A program made the translations under genes and the position numbers. A stretch of 64,000 bases of DNA from Ulota crispa (taxonomy: Eukaryota; Streptophyta; Bryopsida; Orthotrichales; Orthotrichaceae): the NCBI GenBank assembly GCA_963920765.1, contig OY987244.1, positions 7,194,501 to 7,258,500 of the forward strand, written 5' to 3'. Position 1 is the first letter of the stretch; every line of letters begins with the position of its first letter. The notes under the pieces are model-generated. The model saw nothing but the letters and a program-made list of their open reading frames with translations, was not told where the DNA came from and searched no databases. Of this stretch, positions 47,887 to 59,890 are shown in pieces.

Positions 47887-48252
47887 AGGGACCCGGCTAA
47901 GGTATTGAGCCATTGCCAAATAGTCACAATCATGCTCTCAGGCGGAGTTGGAAAGCGCAGTTGCTTCCGCTTGAAACTTGCACATCATGGTACCTACTTT
48001 CTACTTCCTTTTGAAACTTTGCGGCTGCAAAGATATGTATTTTAAGGCTCTCTAGATTCATGAAAGGACAAATGATGATGGAACAGTACTTTATTTTTTT
48101 TTTGCTTCTTTTACTTCCTTCTAGGAGAAGTGGAGAACAGATAAAGCGCTTTAAACTTTGAAATTTGTGACTTGGATTAGGCCAGGCTTCTCTAGAGTAT
48201 TTCAACGAAACTTCACCAACAAGGATATAAAAGAGGATGCTGCATTCCTTGG

Positions 48253-49183
48253 TTAACCCCTAAATGCCCAAGGCACCAGATTCTGGTGTCCAAAAAAATT
48301 CAGGAAACTTTGAAATTTTTTTGAAGCTACAGATTTTATTGTTTTGAGGTTTTTTTGTGGAAAAGTTGTGCATTGAAGTTAGCTTTGTCATTTAAATTCA
48401 ACTTCCTTCATATTTTATTCCGTTTATTTTTGGTGGTTGGTTAACTACAAGCATACATTTTCTCTTGTGAATAGTGTTGAGAATAGTGTCATGAATAGTG
48501 ATGTGAATAGTGTCACAGAGCCTATGAGAAGTTGCCACATTGAAAAGACAGGCATCAAGTTGAGCAAAAGGCAAAGATTTCCCTTGGGCACTCCCTTGGG
48601 CAATAAGGGCATTTTTACTGAAACTTTGACATCTAACAAAATCTAAAAGTGCTTTTAGACTAAGTTCACTTGAAATGTCTTTGTTATAGAAATTAGGATC
48701 TTTTCACTATTGAATTTTCTTTCATTCATAATGATTTTTGGTCAATAATTGAAGTTGAAAATTTCTTTGTATAAGACGGTTGCGTTTTGACAGTTGCATT
48801 GCAGGCTCATTTGTGAAATTGTGGTTGTGGATTTGGAAGAGGGGCCATTGGTTTTGAAGTAACAACAAAAAACACTAAAGCATCCTAAGTGGTTGTCTTC
48901 CAATTTTGTATCTAAAGGTTGCCAATTTGCATTAGAAGTTTTGGGCAGCTAAAAAAAAAAGCAAAAAATTCCATACTCATCATCATTCAATCACAAATAT
49001 CTTAAAATCCGCGCGGCCATTTTGGATTCTTTTTGGATAGTGCCATTTAGAAACCTTGAAGTTCAAGATTTAACGGTTACAATTTTGTTTTGATGTTTAA
49101 TAATGATCTTACAAGGATAATTCAAAAACTTCAAAACTACCTTCCTAAAACAAGAAAAACACCCTTGGGCATTTAGGGGTTAA
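48253..49183. mobile_element. TTAA-bounded element, AAATGCCCAAG subtype, 931 bp
   Basis: TTAACCCCTAAATGCCCAAG and CTTGGGCATTTAGGGGTTAA are perfect 20 bp inverted repeats. The interior is unrelated to the AAAGG subtype and carries GAATAGTGT/GTGAATAGTG short tandem units near 48470-48515. No transposase frame. Confidence 0.88.
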
Positions 49184-50559
49184 CCATCAAACGTTTGAGT
49201 AGCCACTAGTGAACAGTGATGTATTTTTCTTGTACTTGGAATGCATCTTCACCTTTATTCTATTTGAGATCAACAAAAAAGTTAGAATATAGATCAATGT
49301 TGTTCTAGTGAGGTAGCCAAGATCTCAAATTAAAAAAAATTGTTGGTAGCAAATACTAATTATATAATAGCATACATACTGTGTCCTAGGGTTGTTTGGT
49401 CATTTAAGGGTTAACTGTTTCAAACTCAAACATTCATGTATGCTGATTTTAAATTAATATGATTTTAACTTAATACGAACTATTCATTATGATTGTCACA
49501 TTGGACAAATTGTTGTCTGCTTGTCCGTCTGCTCAAACATCCAATTGAGCTCTTCTTCTAATGTAATGAACTCATTGTTGGACTTCTAAAAATGATAAAA
49601 AAAAAAAGGTAAATTTGAGACTTAGTCTTACCTTGTACACATTGGCCAGCGGGAAGGAAGGTTAGGCATCAATGTACGCACCATGGGCACAAACGCTTGG
49701 TCAAGGTGTATACGCAAGAAATAAAAGCAAAGACACATATGGTTTTTTGTTTTTTGTTTTAGTTGATGAAGGCATGCAAGTGGTCAAGGCGTCAATGTTG
49801 GCGGTCAGAGCGCAAATGCAAATTTGGAAAATAAAGTCCAAATAGGACCAAATTGTATGCATGCATTGGTCAAATGATAAAAATATGAAAAAAAAAGGTC
49901 TTTTCACATGGCCTACGCAATATTCAAAACAAAACCTTGTGGCCAATTTAGACTTTCTTTGTTCTCAACTCTCAAGGGATTAAAAGATGAAAATGTGATT
50001 TATTTTTGGGTTGGTCAAACAAGATATTTCCTTGTATCAGAATGTTGTACAAATTAAACTCATTAGGTACGTTTTAGGACATTTGATTAGCAATAAAGAA
50101 GAACCAGTGACCTAGCATGCAATTAGCTACATGATTGTGAGTGAAGCTTGCAATGCATTGGTGCTAACAAAAGGCATCAATCTAAATCGCTTTTAAGCTT
50201 GTGAACCACCTAAAATATTCATTGAATGAAGTTGCATGAGTAGTGGTATATTAAATATGATCTTTAACTGTTATAATTAGTGAAAACATTTCAAATAACA
50301 CGAGTCCATAGATGTTAAAAAAAATGTTGTATTTGCTAGGTTCAACTAAATATAGACTATCCAAACTCTATAAGAAATAGTCTTGAAATTGTTTTAGTTT
50401 GTAAAACATTCAAATGTATGTCCAAATTAATAGGGAAACAAATTTGTGTCAAAAACATATGCAAAACACAAGGAATTGTTTTATGTTTTTTGGACATGAG
50501 AAGTTCATAATTACATAAATAATCCATTTCTAGTCAAATAACTCAAATATGGAATATGC
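49184..50559. other. AT-rich spacer, no gene
   Basis: Contains an unpaired right-type end CATTTAAGGGTTAA at 49401-49414 and a weak R1-like stretch. Short frames only. Confidence 0.4.
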
Positions 50560-51498
50560 TTAACCCCTGAGCGCCGAGGCCATTTTCATCAAAATTAGGG
50601 TATTGGGAGGCCTACAACTTTGATGCAAAGTATCTCAGTCAATTGGATAATTCACAAAAAGTGACCATGGAAAATAGTGGAACACCTACTTACTAAAGTA
50701 CTTGCAAATTTTGGGGACAAGTGACTATGGGAGATGGGAGATTATAACATTTGATCAAACAACATATGATGGCAAAATCTCATTTTTTGGTAGGTAGTTG
50801 CTATTTGATGATTTTAACAAAAAAAAATTAAGCCCTTGCTTCATCTGAATTTTTGTGAGTAGCAAGATTAGATGTAAATGCACATACTAGTAAATTATTA
50901 AATATTGTACAATTTTGTATGTTGAGTTTTAGGGCTTTGAATTGCTATTGAGCGGAAAATAATGATTAGCACAATTGGTGAGGAATTCTACCATAATGGC
51001 AGTCAAGAATATGTTTGAACCCTTGTTGGTGAGTTTCCTCCTACCATAAAGCTTGCAAGGGTTATCGACTAGTTGTAGCCTTTGAGATGTTGCGTGCCAC
51101 CTTGTCATGTATGGTATTCCACCCAATTGAGGCTCTTGAGTCACTTATACAACATTTGACTTGCCTTGCCATTACTCCACTTGCATGGACCCGTGCATGG
51201 ACCACTTAAATGCTTTGATAATTGTAGTTTATAGCATGGTCAAAAAATTAGACTTAGTGCCTTGCCCAGCACAAGTTCACTCAAATCCAAACCCTTTGGA
51301 AACCATTCCAATCAAACTATCACCTAAAAGAGATCCACCAAAATTGACTGTATGGATTGGTAGTGCACATAGGCCCAGAGCTCCAAGAAAAAGGACATGT
51401 CCTTTCTTTGTACCATTGAAAAGACTATGATAGTCAAATAAGGAAATTTTTCAAAATTGAGAGGCCATATTTTGACCCCTTGGGCGCTTGGAGGTTAA
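50560..51498. mobile_element. TTAA-bounded element, GAGCGCC subtype, 939 bp
   Basis: Left TTAACCCCTGAGCGCCGAGG, right CCTTGGGCGCTTGGAGGTTAA. Internal sequence is not shared with the other subtypes. A further right-type end CATTCAAGGGTTAA follows at 51543-51556. The plus-strand frame at 51161-51430 lies inside and shows no recognisable domain. Confidence 0.75.
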
Positions 51499-51854
51499 AG
51501 AGGACTATGAAATCATGTGAGGATCATTTTGGTCCTTTGGGACATTCAAGGGTTAATTTATGCACATTTCTTAGTTGGAAATATTATTAGCTTCATTATC
51601 CTTGGAAAGTGAGGCATTCCTAAAATTACTACTTTAAAATAAAACAAATCTTTCGCCACCATTTATTGAGAGCACCTCGTTAAACTGAGCTCAATTAGAA
51701 CTTTATGCCTATTGAGCTTAATCCACACTTATTTATAATAAATCCAATTTTCACATCATGTCCTTAGGTTGCGATATACATAGGCCTCTTGAGTACAGTT
51801 CAAATCTCTTACATAATAGATATACTGAATACTTTATTCACAATCTAAACCCAA

Positions 51855-52788
51855 TTAACCCCCAAAGGACTGAGCCATTTTTTCAGTGAAAATCACTCAA
51901 AACTGTTACTTTTTGGGTTAGTAAGAAAGGTAATTTTTTTTGAAAATTTGGGAAATCCAATCTTAGGATCTTGTCCTAGATTAGATTAGGTACTTGTGGA
52001 AAAAAATCAGGTCATTCTAAATGGACATGAGTGAGACATTTTCATTTAAAGTGAAAAGAAATTTTTTTTTCATGTTGTTGCAAAATTTCAGAAGCCTTTG
52101 ACCATTCTTACATGAAAATAATTGCTCTATGCAGCTTTGTGCTTTATTTTTCCCATGTAGGAGATCAAGTCAACTAGGTGTGGGAGAATTTTCAAATCAA
52201 TTGGAACTACACAACACATAGGAAAAATCAATAAGTGAAAAGAAGTAGAGAATGAGTCATATCACTAAATTGTTAAGAATTTAATTACTAAAATGAGAAA
52301 TGCAAATCCCAATGGCCATAATGTTGTGATAAACAATCTACATCCTTTGGTTCTGTTTTTTTTCCAAAATAATAAAAATTGAGTAAAATAAAGGACTTCA
52401 AAGTTTATTTTAGAGTAGAGATTCCATAATTGCCCGCAAACAAAAACTCCTCATAACTTTCATGTCACTGATTGAAATTGAATGATTCAAAGCTTCTCAC
52501 CTATAAAAAAATCTAAAGAATCAATTTCAAATTTTAATTTAAAAAAAATTAATTTTTAAAGAAGTTTTTGGGCTACCCGGGTGGGCAATCCTCCCTTGCT
52601 TTTCAGATATTCATGCATAACTTCTTCAATAATTGTCAGAATGAGGAAATAAATAGATGCCCGCGTAGATCTTTGAATTCGCCACCTTCAATAAAAGTTT
52701 CAAATCATCACACAAAGTAGCTTATCCAAAGGTACATGCCCAAACTCCCACTTGTCCCCCAAAGGGACAACAGTCCTTTAGGGGTTAA
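51855..52788. mobile_element. TTAA-bounded element, AAAGG subtype, 934 bp
   Basis: Left TTAACCCCCAAAGGACTGAG, right CAGTCCTTTAGGGGTTAA. Full-length match in order and size to 29883-30816. Both lack any insertion and serve as the empty-site references. Confidence 0.88.
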
Positions 52789-53147
52789 TATAGTATCGCC
52801 CGTGAGCATAATAAACAGATGAATTTAATTCAAACCTTGAAATTTTTAAATATAGAGATTCGATATATGCCTTGCAAATGATAGAAAATGTTATTCTAAA
52901 CTATGCAAAATGTATTGCAATGTAGCCAATTGAATTTTTTATTAAAAAAACATGAATAAAATATTATGCATTTAAGTTTGTATTGAATATTACTCTACCA
53001 TACACACATTGCATTTTTTATTACTATAAAAGGCATTTTATAATATACTCAAAATATTTCCTCAAAATATTATATATAGCAATAGAACTAATCTGCTAAA
53101 GATAGAGCCTATGATGGTCATCAAACCTCAATATTCCTTCAACCTCT

Positions 53148-53801
53148 TTAACCCGTAAATGCCCAAGCCCTATCTGAGCTTCTTGGAATTTCCATAAAAC
53201 AGAACAATCAACCAACTTTTTCAAAAACTTCATAAAGTTTTTTTCAATTGTAACTGTACAAATTTAAACTAAACGTGTTAGAGATTACATGGGAAAAGAA
53301 AACATAACAATATCACTTATAGTTTGAAAGATTATAATGTTTGAACATGTGGGTGTTAAAACTGCAAAAGTGACTTATAGTTTCCTAATCCTCATTTCAC
53401 ATGTCAAATCTAAAAAGTTGGTTACCAAAAAAATACAAGGTTTAAGGTCATTACATGCTTAACTTTCATCAATTTACAACTTCCAAAATCTACTCTTGCA
53501 TTTTTTTTTAAATGGATTTCTAATGTGATTTTTTCTCCAAGCTCTAGTGTATTTGAGGCTCATTTTCAAAATCTTCCAACATTAGAAAACTTAAGATTGC
53601 AGTGGATACCCTTGTAAAAATTCTTGATAAGAAAAATGATCAATTTTCATTTTCAAAAGCAAATTTTTGATGTTGGAAATAGACTTCAAAACCAGCTAAT
53701 ATTAGAAAAAAAATACTGAAAAAAGTGATTTGATAAGATTTTATTCATCTTCAAAGTTTTGTTGTGACCCAAATGTGGTTGCTTAGGCATTTAGGGGTTA
53801 A
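53148..53801. mobile_element. TTAA-bounded element, AAATGCC subtype, 654 bp
   Basis: Left TTAACCCGTAAATGCCCAAG, right GCTTAGGCATTTAGGGGTTAA. It shares terminal sequence with 48253-49183 but is shorter. Confidence 0.82.
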
Positions 53802-56800
53802 TACATTTTGCTACCACACGCTTTACACAAACAAGTTTTCTTTTCTCTGATTTGTTATGGTTTATTGAATACGTGTCTTTTTCAAGTCTTAAAACTATTA
53901 GAGTTCTTAAAACTATTAGAGTACTTGTGACAAAGAGAAATCACCATGAAATTTTAAAGAGAAAGTGGAAAAGATTCATATCAAATACAAGGTGTGAGTA
54001 AAATTTGAAAATTTCACCATATATATGTATTACAAGGGGTGATTGCAAGAATGACATGTCATGCTTTCTGTCCCCTTCACCTCCTACGGGTGATTTTTGG
54101 GTCTTGTCTTTTGTGATTTTAGTCATTTTGGTCTAAACTTTCAAAGTAAGGTGAATATGAAAGTTATTGACAATTGGAATTTTTTAGTTTTTTTTAAAGT
54201 TATTTTACTATTTTTAAGTGAACCTCAATTGCATGTCTTCCTTGGCAGTTTTGGTGGTTTTTAGTACTATTTTGGATTGAAAAAAGCAAATCTCTTGCCA
54301 CAAATCAGGGAAGTTGTTCATTAGGAAGCATTACATGGATCTATAAATCGGTTTTACAAAACTCAAAAAACTCTGCCCTACACATTGTCTCAAAGTGGGC
54401 ATCCTTTCTCCCTCCAATGGTGAAAGATAAAAACCTTCCTCCAAAAAGCACTTGCATTGGTTCAAGCTAATGAGAGAGATAAAAAATGGCCATTTTTTAT
54501 TTTGTTTTTTTGAAATTCTTTACTATTTTCTAAAAAGAAAAAAGAAACTATCTTTTTATTGGTAATTTTTGTCCCTCTATTTTTGTGCATAACTTTTAGG
54601 ATAAAAAATTTCTAAGTCTAAATTTTCACAAATATGCTATTTTAAGTGCTTTACAAATTTTTCATATTTTATTTTATTTATAAAAAAAAAATTCAAAATC
54701 TCATAATACTACCTAATACTACTAGTTTTAAGGGTGTTTGAGACAAAACTGACAAATCATTCTTGCAACTACCCTTGGAAGAACAATATAATGCAAACCA
54801 GATTTATGAGAAGTCTATATTTAGAGATGAAGGTATGTGTTTTCAAGCTCATAAAAACAGCATTAACAAAAAAATACGTTGCAAGAGGCTTTGTCCACTA
54901 ATCCACTTTTTGAATAAGGTACCAATTCAAACTCCCACAAAGTAGCTCTCTCATTACAAAGCCTAATCCCTGCAATCCAAAGCCAATAAAGCCATACACA
55001 AAAAAAACAAAAAACGAGATGAAAATTGGCCATTTCTGAACAAGAAGAGTTTGGACCATTTGATCAAGCATGAGCCACTTTTTGGCTAAGTTTGACAAAG
55101 GAGAGTGCACCCAAACCTGATTCTTCAAGCAATTTTGCAACAAATTACAAAGAGTTTAAGGCAACAAAGATTTTTCCCTTATAGGAAGATAAGAAATATT
55201 GGGATTACAAATTTTTCATAATTTTATTTGCAACATTAAAATTACTATGATTTTTGGGTGCCAAAAGTGTTCCAAACCCATAGCCAATGTCTAGAGACTC
55301 ATGCATTTTCAATCAACAAGGAGACTACTTCATACTCATTATGGCACTAGAAGCAAATGACATGTGTCATAACTTCATTGTGAACACAATGCTATTGTAA
55401 ACTAAAATTAATTAATGTCCCTTAAAAGTCAACAAAGTTATTATCTCAAACACTTTAAACCAATACAAGCCCAAAACTTAAATAACATGTCATAAATTTA
55501 GCTATAGTGCGTGCCACCATAAACCAACAAAGATGCAACAATCATATTATCTATTTATAGCAACCCTCAAATAATGATATCTCTTTGTAACTACAAGCAA
55601 TGAGATGTTAGGAAAAAAGTTACGAAGAGAAATTGAAATTATTGTTTGCCAAAAAAAAGTTATCATCATTCAAAAATGGTAACTATTGGATATTTTACAC
55701 TAAGAGGGCAAAGAATTGGCCACCCTAGCACTCATTGCCTCAAAATTAATAATTAATTTGCATGAAATTGACAAGATGACTAACTAAATTGATAAAGATC
55801 CAAAGTGGAATCATGCTACTTGGTCAAGCATTTATGTCTATCATGACAAGTCCACGAGGTGTTATCTTGGTAGTGAAGCAGGTCACAACTAAAAGCTAAT
55901 AAAACAAAATACCCAAGAATTTGGCCACTTTCCATATGGTGGCACGCACCGTATTAAACAATAATTGCTCCAAGCTTTTACAATTTGCACCTAATTCAAA
56001 TCAATATGTTCAATAAATCTTTGAAATCAATCCCTACCGACTTGGAATCCTCCCTCTCTACTGATTAATAATCCCCTCCTCTACTGATCAGGTATGAGGC
56101 GTGGTTGGTAATAGGTACCTCCACCTTATGTCAGCTGACATCCAAACTAGCCAGGGCATTCTATCTCATGATCACGCTAGAGCTCAATCCTGCCAGGCTA
56201 CGTAACTATCCTAATAAAACAACAACAGCTCGAGCTTTTCTCAAGCCCTCCCAAGATTCTTGCGTGCATTAGGCAGGGTTATGTCATGCTACCATCAGAC
56301 GATGTCATGCTTACCTCTAAACTGGAGGAAACGTTGGCAAAAAGCTTTTTATCAGCATATCTCGTCGGTGATATTGACCAGTTAAAGAACCTCATTGCTA
56401 CAATATTGACTGGATAGCTAACCTCAAAATATTCAAAAAAAGTAAGAACTAATTCACTGTACAGTACAAGCTGAATTCGTGCGGTCAATAATCACTGTAA
56501 ATTTAGAAAGAATTCCAAATAGTGAACAGTTGGGGTAGGACATAACCTGAAACACTATTTCAGGCAAACTTGCTAAAGTTACATGTTTTTCTTGACAGAA
56601 AAAGCCCTGTTTGACGATGTACCTTGTTCACACATTCTATCGAGTAGTCTGAAAGGAAGAACAAGGAAGTGCAAACAGACATTTAGACGATGTACAGGTC
56701 AATTGCCGCGGTAGCAATAAAAATAGAAACAATGGGTTGATATTTTTGAATACCGTGCTGCTACTGTATGTACCTCTGACTCTAAACTGTCAAAAGACTT

Positions 56801-56846
56801 GCGGTGATACAGTATATGATACTGTATCAACAATTAAGAACGTGAC
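53802..56846. other. AT-rich intergenic DNA without recognised genes
   Basis: No paired termini or known domains were seen. From about 56090 GC rises toward the dioxygenase gene, which suggests a transition to gene-proximal DNA. Confidence 0.4.
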
Positions 56847-56925
56847 GTAACCCTTAAACGTCACAGGGTTTTCAAGTTTCACTGAAAACCCATCCGAGGG
56901 GCTTGGTGTGACGTTTAAGAGTTAA
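56847..56925. mobile_element. 79 bp miniature element with TTAA-type ends
   Basis: AACCCTTAAACGTCACA and TGTGACGTTTAAGAGTT pair at the two ends. The right flank is TTAA and the left is GTAA. It may be a minimal TTAA element, and it lies about 350 bp upstream of the dioxygenase ATG. The arms carry TGACGT-type cores. Confidence 0.6.
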
Positions 56926-57088
56926 CATGGTTGACATACTAGTTGCAGTTTCAAATCCAGTACATTATAACATATTCTGCTATGGCTGCATTCAAGCACA
57001 GACGTGCACCAGCTGTAATTCAAAATATTTGACGCTCTTCTGGACTAAATCGCAGGAGATTCTCACACAGACCAGATCTCCAAAACTT

Positions 57089-57097
57089 GACTATAAA
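57089..57097 (+). promoter_or_regulatory. TATA-like box of the second dioxygenase
   Basis: ACTATAAAC lies about 185 bp before the ATG in a gene-proximal region. Spacing is plausible for a TATA box with a leader of about 150 nt, but nothing else supports it. Confidence 0.3.
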
Positions 57098-57277
57098 CAA
57101 AGATGGCAACATGCAAAGTATGCACTCAGAGCAATACAGCATAGCTTCTAAGTGGACAGAATTCAACTATGGTTTGATACCTTAAACTTCGTAATCATCC
57201 TTCTTCACACTGCATAGATCCTCACCTTGCAACAGTCACATAGATAGGTCCAATTTGAGTAAACTTATTGGCTGACA

Positions 57278-58977
57278 ATGGCTCCAGAAACGCTCTCGCT
57301 TTCTCCAACCCAAGGCTTCAGCCCACGCTCGGTTCCAAGCCCGTCACGCAAGTCCAGAAATGCAAAATTCGTCCCTGACCAGATTGTCACGCCACGCTCC
57401 TACGGAGCCAATGCATGGGGATTAGAGAATGTCACTCCTCGCTCATATAGCCCGTCGTCTCCGTTCTCGCCGCTCGGCAGTCCTCTGTCATACAACAGAA
57501 GAGCATTCAGCCCACGGATCTCATCACCGTCGCCACGAGACAAGCTGGAGCACCTCTCCACTCCTCGGTCCTTCAATAACGCATTATCAAGCGGCCCACC
57601 ATCGCCTTTCCCGCTGGGTCCCCTGCCACCCAACAGGTTGAGAGGGAGCAACAACATTGCAAGTGCTGCCACTGCATCAATCAAGCCCTTAGATCGAAAG
57701 AAGTCGGTTTCCTTTGTGTACGTCTGGCCAGTGCAGCACCGCCCGACCATTGAGCACGACGACTTCACTGACCTTGAGATTCCAACCGTTGATCTAAGCT
57801 CTCTGAACTCGGACGACAAAGCTGCACGGAAGCATATGGTGGCCAAAGTGAGAGCAGCCTGTCTGGATTGGGGCTTCTTCCACGCTATCAATCACGGGGT
57901 GCCTGGAGAGCTTCTAGACCGGGTGCAGAAGCAAGCGCAGAAGTTCTTCTCCCTGCCGAAAGAGGAGAAGTTGAAGGTCTCCCGGGCACCCGGAAGCTAT
58001 ACTGGCTATGGACATGCTGCTGTGAAGCCCACTGACAGCCAGCCTTGGTCGGAAGGGTTCTACCTGGCAAATGACGACACCATGGAGAGCTTCGAACAAA
58101 CATTGTGGCCTGACGGAGATAACAAAGACTTCGGGTAAGTAAACACAGAAATCAAATCCCACAAAACGTAAATCTCTATGTTTAGTCTAATTTTTATAAC
58201 TTGAGCTGATGAGTAGTTACCATGACGGCAGGGAGTCGTACAAGGAATACAATGAAAAGGTGGAGAGACTCGCCAAGCAGCTGATGGACGTGATCATTGA
58301 AGGTTTGGAGGTGAATGCCGCTCACTTCCAGCGCTATATCGACAAAGCCTCTGGGCTCCTACGTTGGAATCATTACCCGCCTTGCCCTCAACCGCACAAA
58401 GCTCTGGGCATGTCTGCACATACAGACTTCAACTTGCTGACAGTGTTGCATCAGGGTGAAATTGGTGGACTCCAAGTGCAGAAGGATGATGAATGGGTTG
58501 CAGTGAAACCGCACCTTGACGCACTAGCAATCAATATCGGTGACACTTTACAGGTAAAGATAAAACATTTTCAAATTGGCGAGCAGTACTGCCCAAACTA
58601 ATAACAAATGGTACGTTGAGTGACTTGGATAACTGAAAATATGAGTGGTTTGATCTGATGCTATCATTTTACTACAGGTGCTGACAAACGCGCTCTACAA
58701 GAGCGTTCCACACCGAGCAGTGGTAAACAAGACTCAAGCCCGGATTTCACTGGCGTATTTTTTCGCTCCTCGGACAGGACTGGAGATTGTTCCATCCCCT
58801 GAACTCGTCGACAGAACAACCCAGAGTAACAACTACAAACCATTCACCATAGAGGAGTACTTAGCTGTTAAGAAGGGCCAACTGCTCAACACTCTTGAGC
58901 ATTTCAGTCTTCAGCCTATTTTGCAGCTTCTAAGTCTCCCTTTCAAAGATCCCACGTCGGAACCTGAATCCGCATGA
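57278..58977 (+). CDS. 2-oxoglutarate/Fe(II)-dependent dioxygenase with Ser/Pro-rich N-terminal extension
   Basis: Three exons (57278-58134, 58232-58553, 58678-58977) with GT-AG junctions and matching phases give 492 aa; typical plant DOXC enzymes have about 350. Residues 1-150 are low-complexity and rich in Ser, Pro and Arg, with TPRSY or close variants at about 38, 53 and 95 and SPR motifs at about 15 and 78. DIOX_N spans about 168-275 (IPTVDLSSL, DWGFFHAINHGVP). The catalytic core has NHYPPCPQP, iron ligands H349/D351 and H405, and R415-x-S417 for 2-oxoglutarate, so the enzyme should be active. PWSEGFY...LWPDG is reminiscent of GA 3-oxidase-type enzymes, but a substrate cannot be named. 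The extension may be a phosphorylated or disordered regulatory tail, or a plastid-targeting-like region. Confidence 0.93.
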
Positions 58978-59890
58978 GAGTCAGCCGTTGATCATCTACT
59001 GAACAGATTATATAACCTTCTTATGTAAAAATCGTGACATCCATCAGAGCACTCAACGAGAGGCTTTCATGGGGCTCTTTACTAGGTGAATGCACCAACC
59101 TGGACAGCTGAAGGTTCATTTATTAGTAAGTTGTTAGCATGGTGTGGAACTTTGATATAAGTATGGCGTACCATGCATCTTAACTAAACTAAGAGTAACC
59201 ACAATTGCGGTGCTCTGAAGTATGTATGGACAAAGCACAATATCAAGAGGTGCTGTTATATTATGCAACTTTTTAAACGTACCTGTGTGAATACTCACTC
59301 TTAGAAACACCTATTTAGATATATGCAGTAGCGTTGACTATCTTGAGGAACGCCATGACTCCATGTCGCAGTATAATCGTCACCAAAGCCCATGGTATTT
59401 CAATGCACTGCACCTGCTTCCAGGTTGAGCTAATCGATAGTTGGTCATATGTAAAGCCTCACAGGAATCTACGTCGCAGGAAGATCACGTCTCAACAACA
59501 GAATCGAACAAGGACGGCAATAACATCATTCACAGTAAGAATTTGGAAAGCAGAATCGACATCCTCCTAGAAATGAGTGTTAAATTTAAAATTCACCTGA
59601 AAGAATGTTTTCTTGTATACTCTAGACAACTCGTAATATGTAGCACTCGGCAGGTGACTCGGTGAATAAAAACCAATGCTGAATTCTATGGATGCTGCTT
59701 CGCCAGGATGATGAAAACTAGCCAGTGCAATAGCACAGCAGAATTGCCAGTGTCTCGCAGAATCGAATGACCTAGAATTTGAAACCATCACCAGTGATAG
59801 GTGATCACATATTTGTGATACTAGCCTCAAGTTATTTAGCGGATTTGGAATACAATAGATTGTATTTTTGCAACATCTTTCCAAAATGTC
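58978..59890. other. Convergent intergenic spacer
   Basis: About 0.9 kb between the 3' ends of the dioxygenase (plus) and the methyltransferase (minus). It should hold both 3' UTRs. No repeats or RNA genes recognised. Confidence 0.5.

Noticed and set aside
57400-57891. Minus-strand 163-codon frame over dioxygenase exon 1
   Set aside because: Shadow of the low-complexity Ser/Pro-coding stretch.
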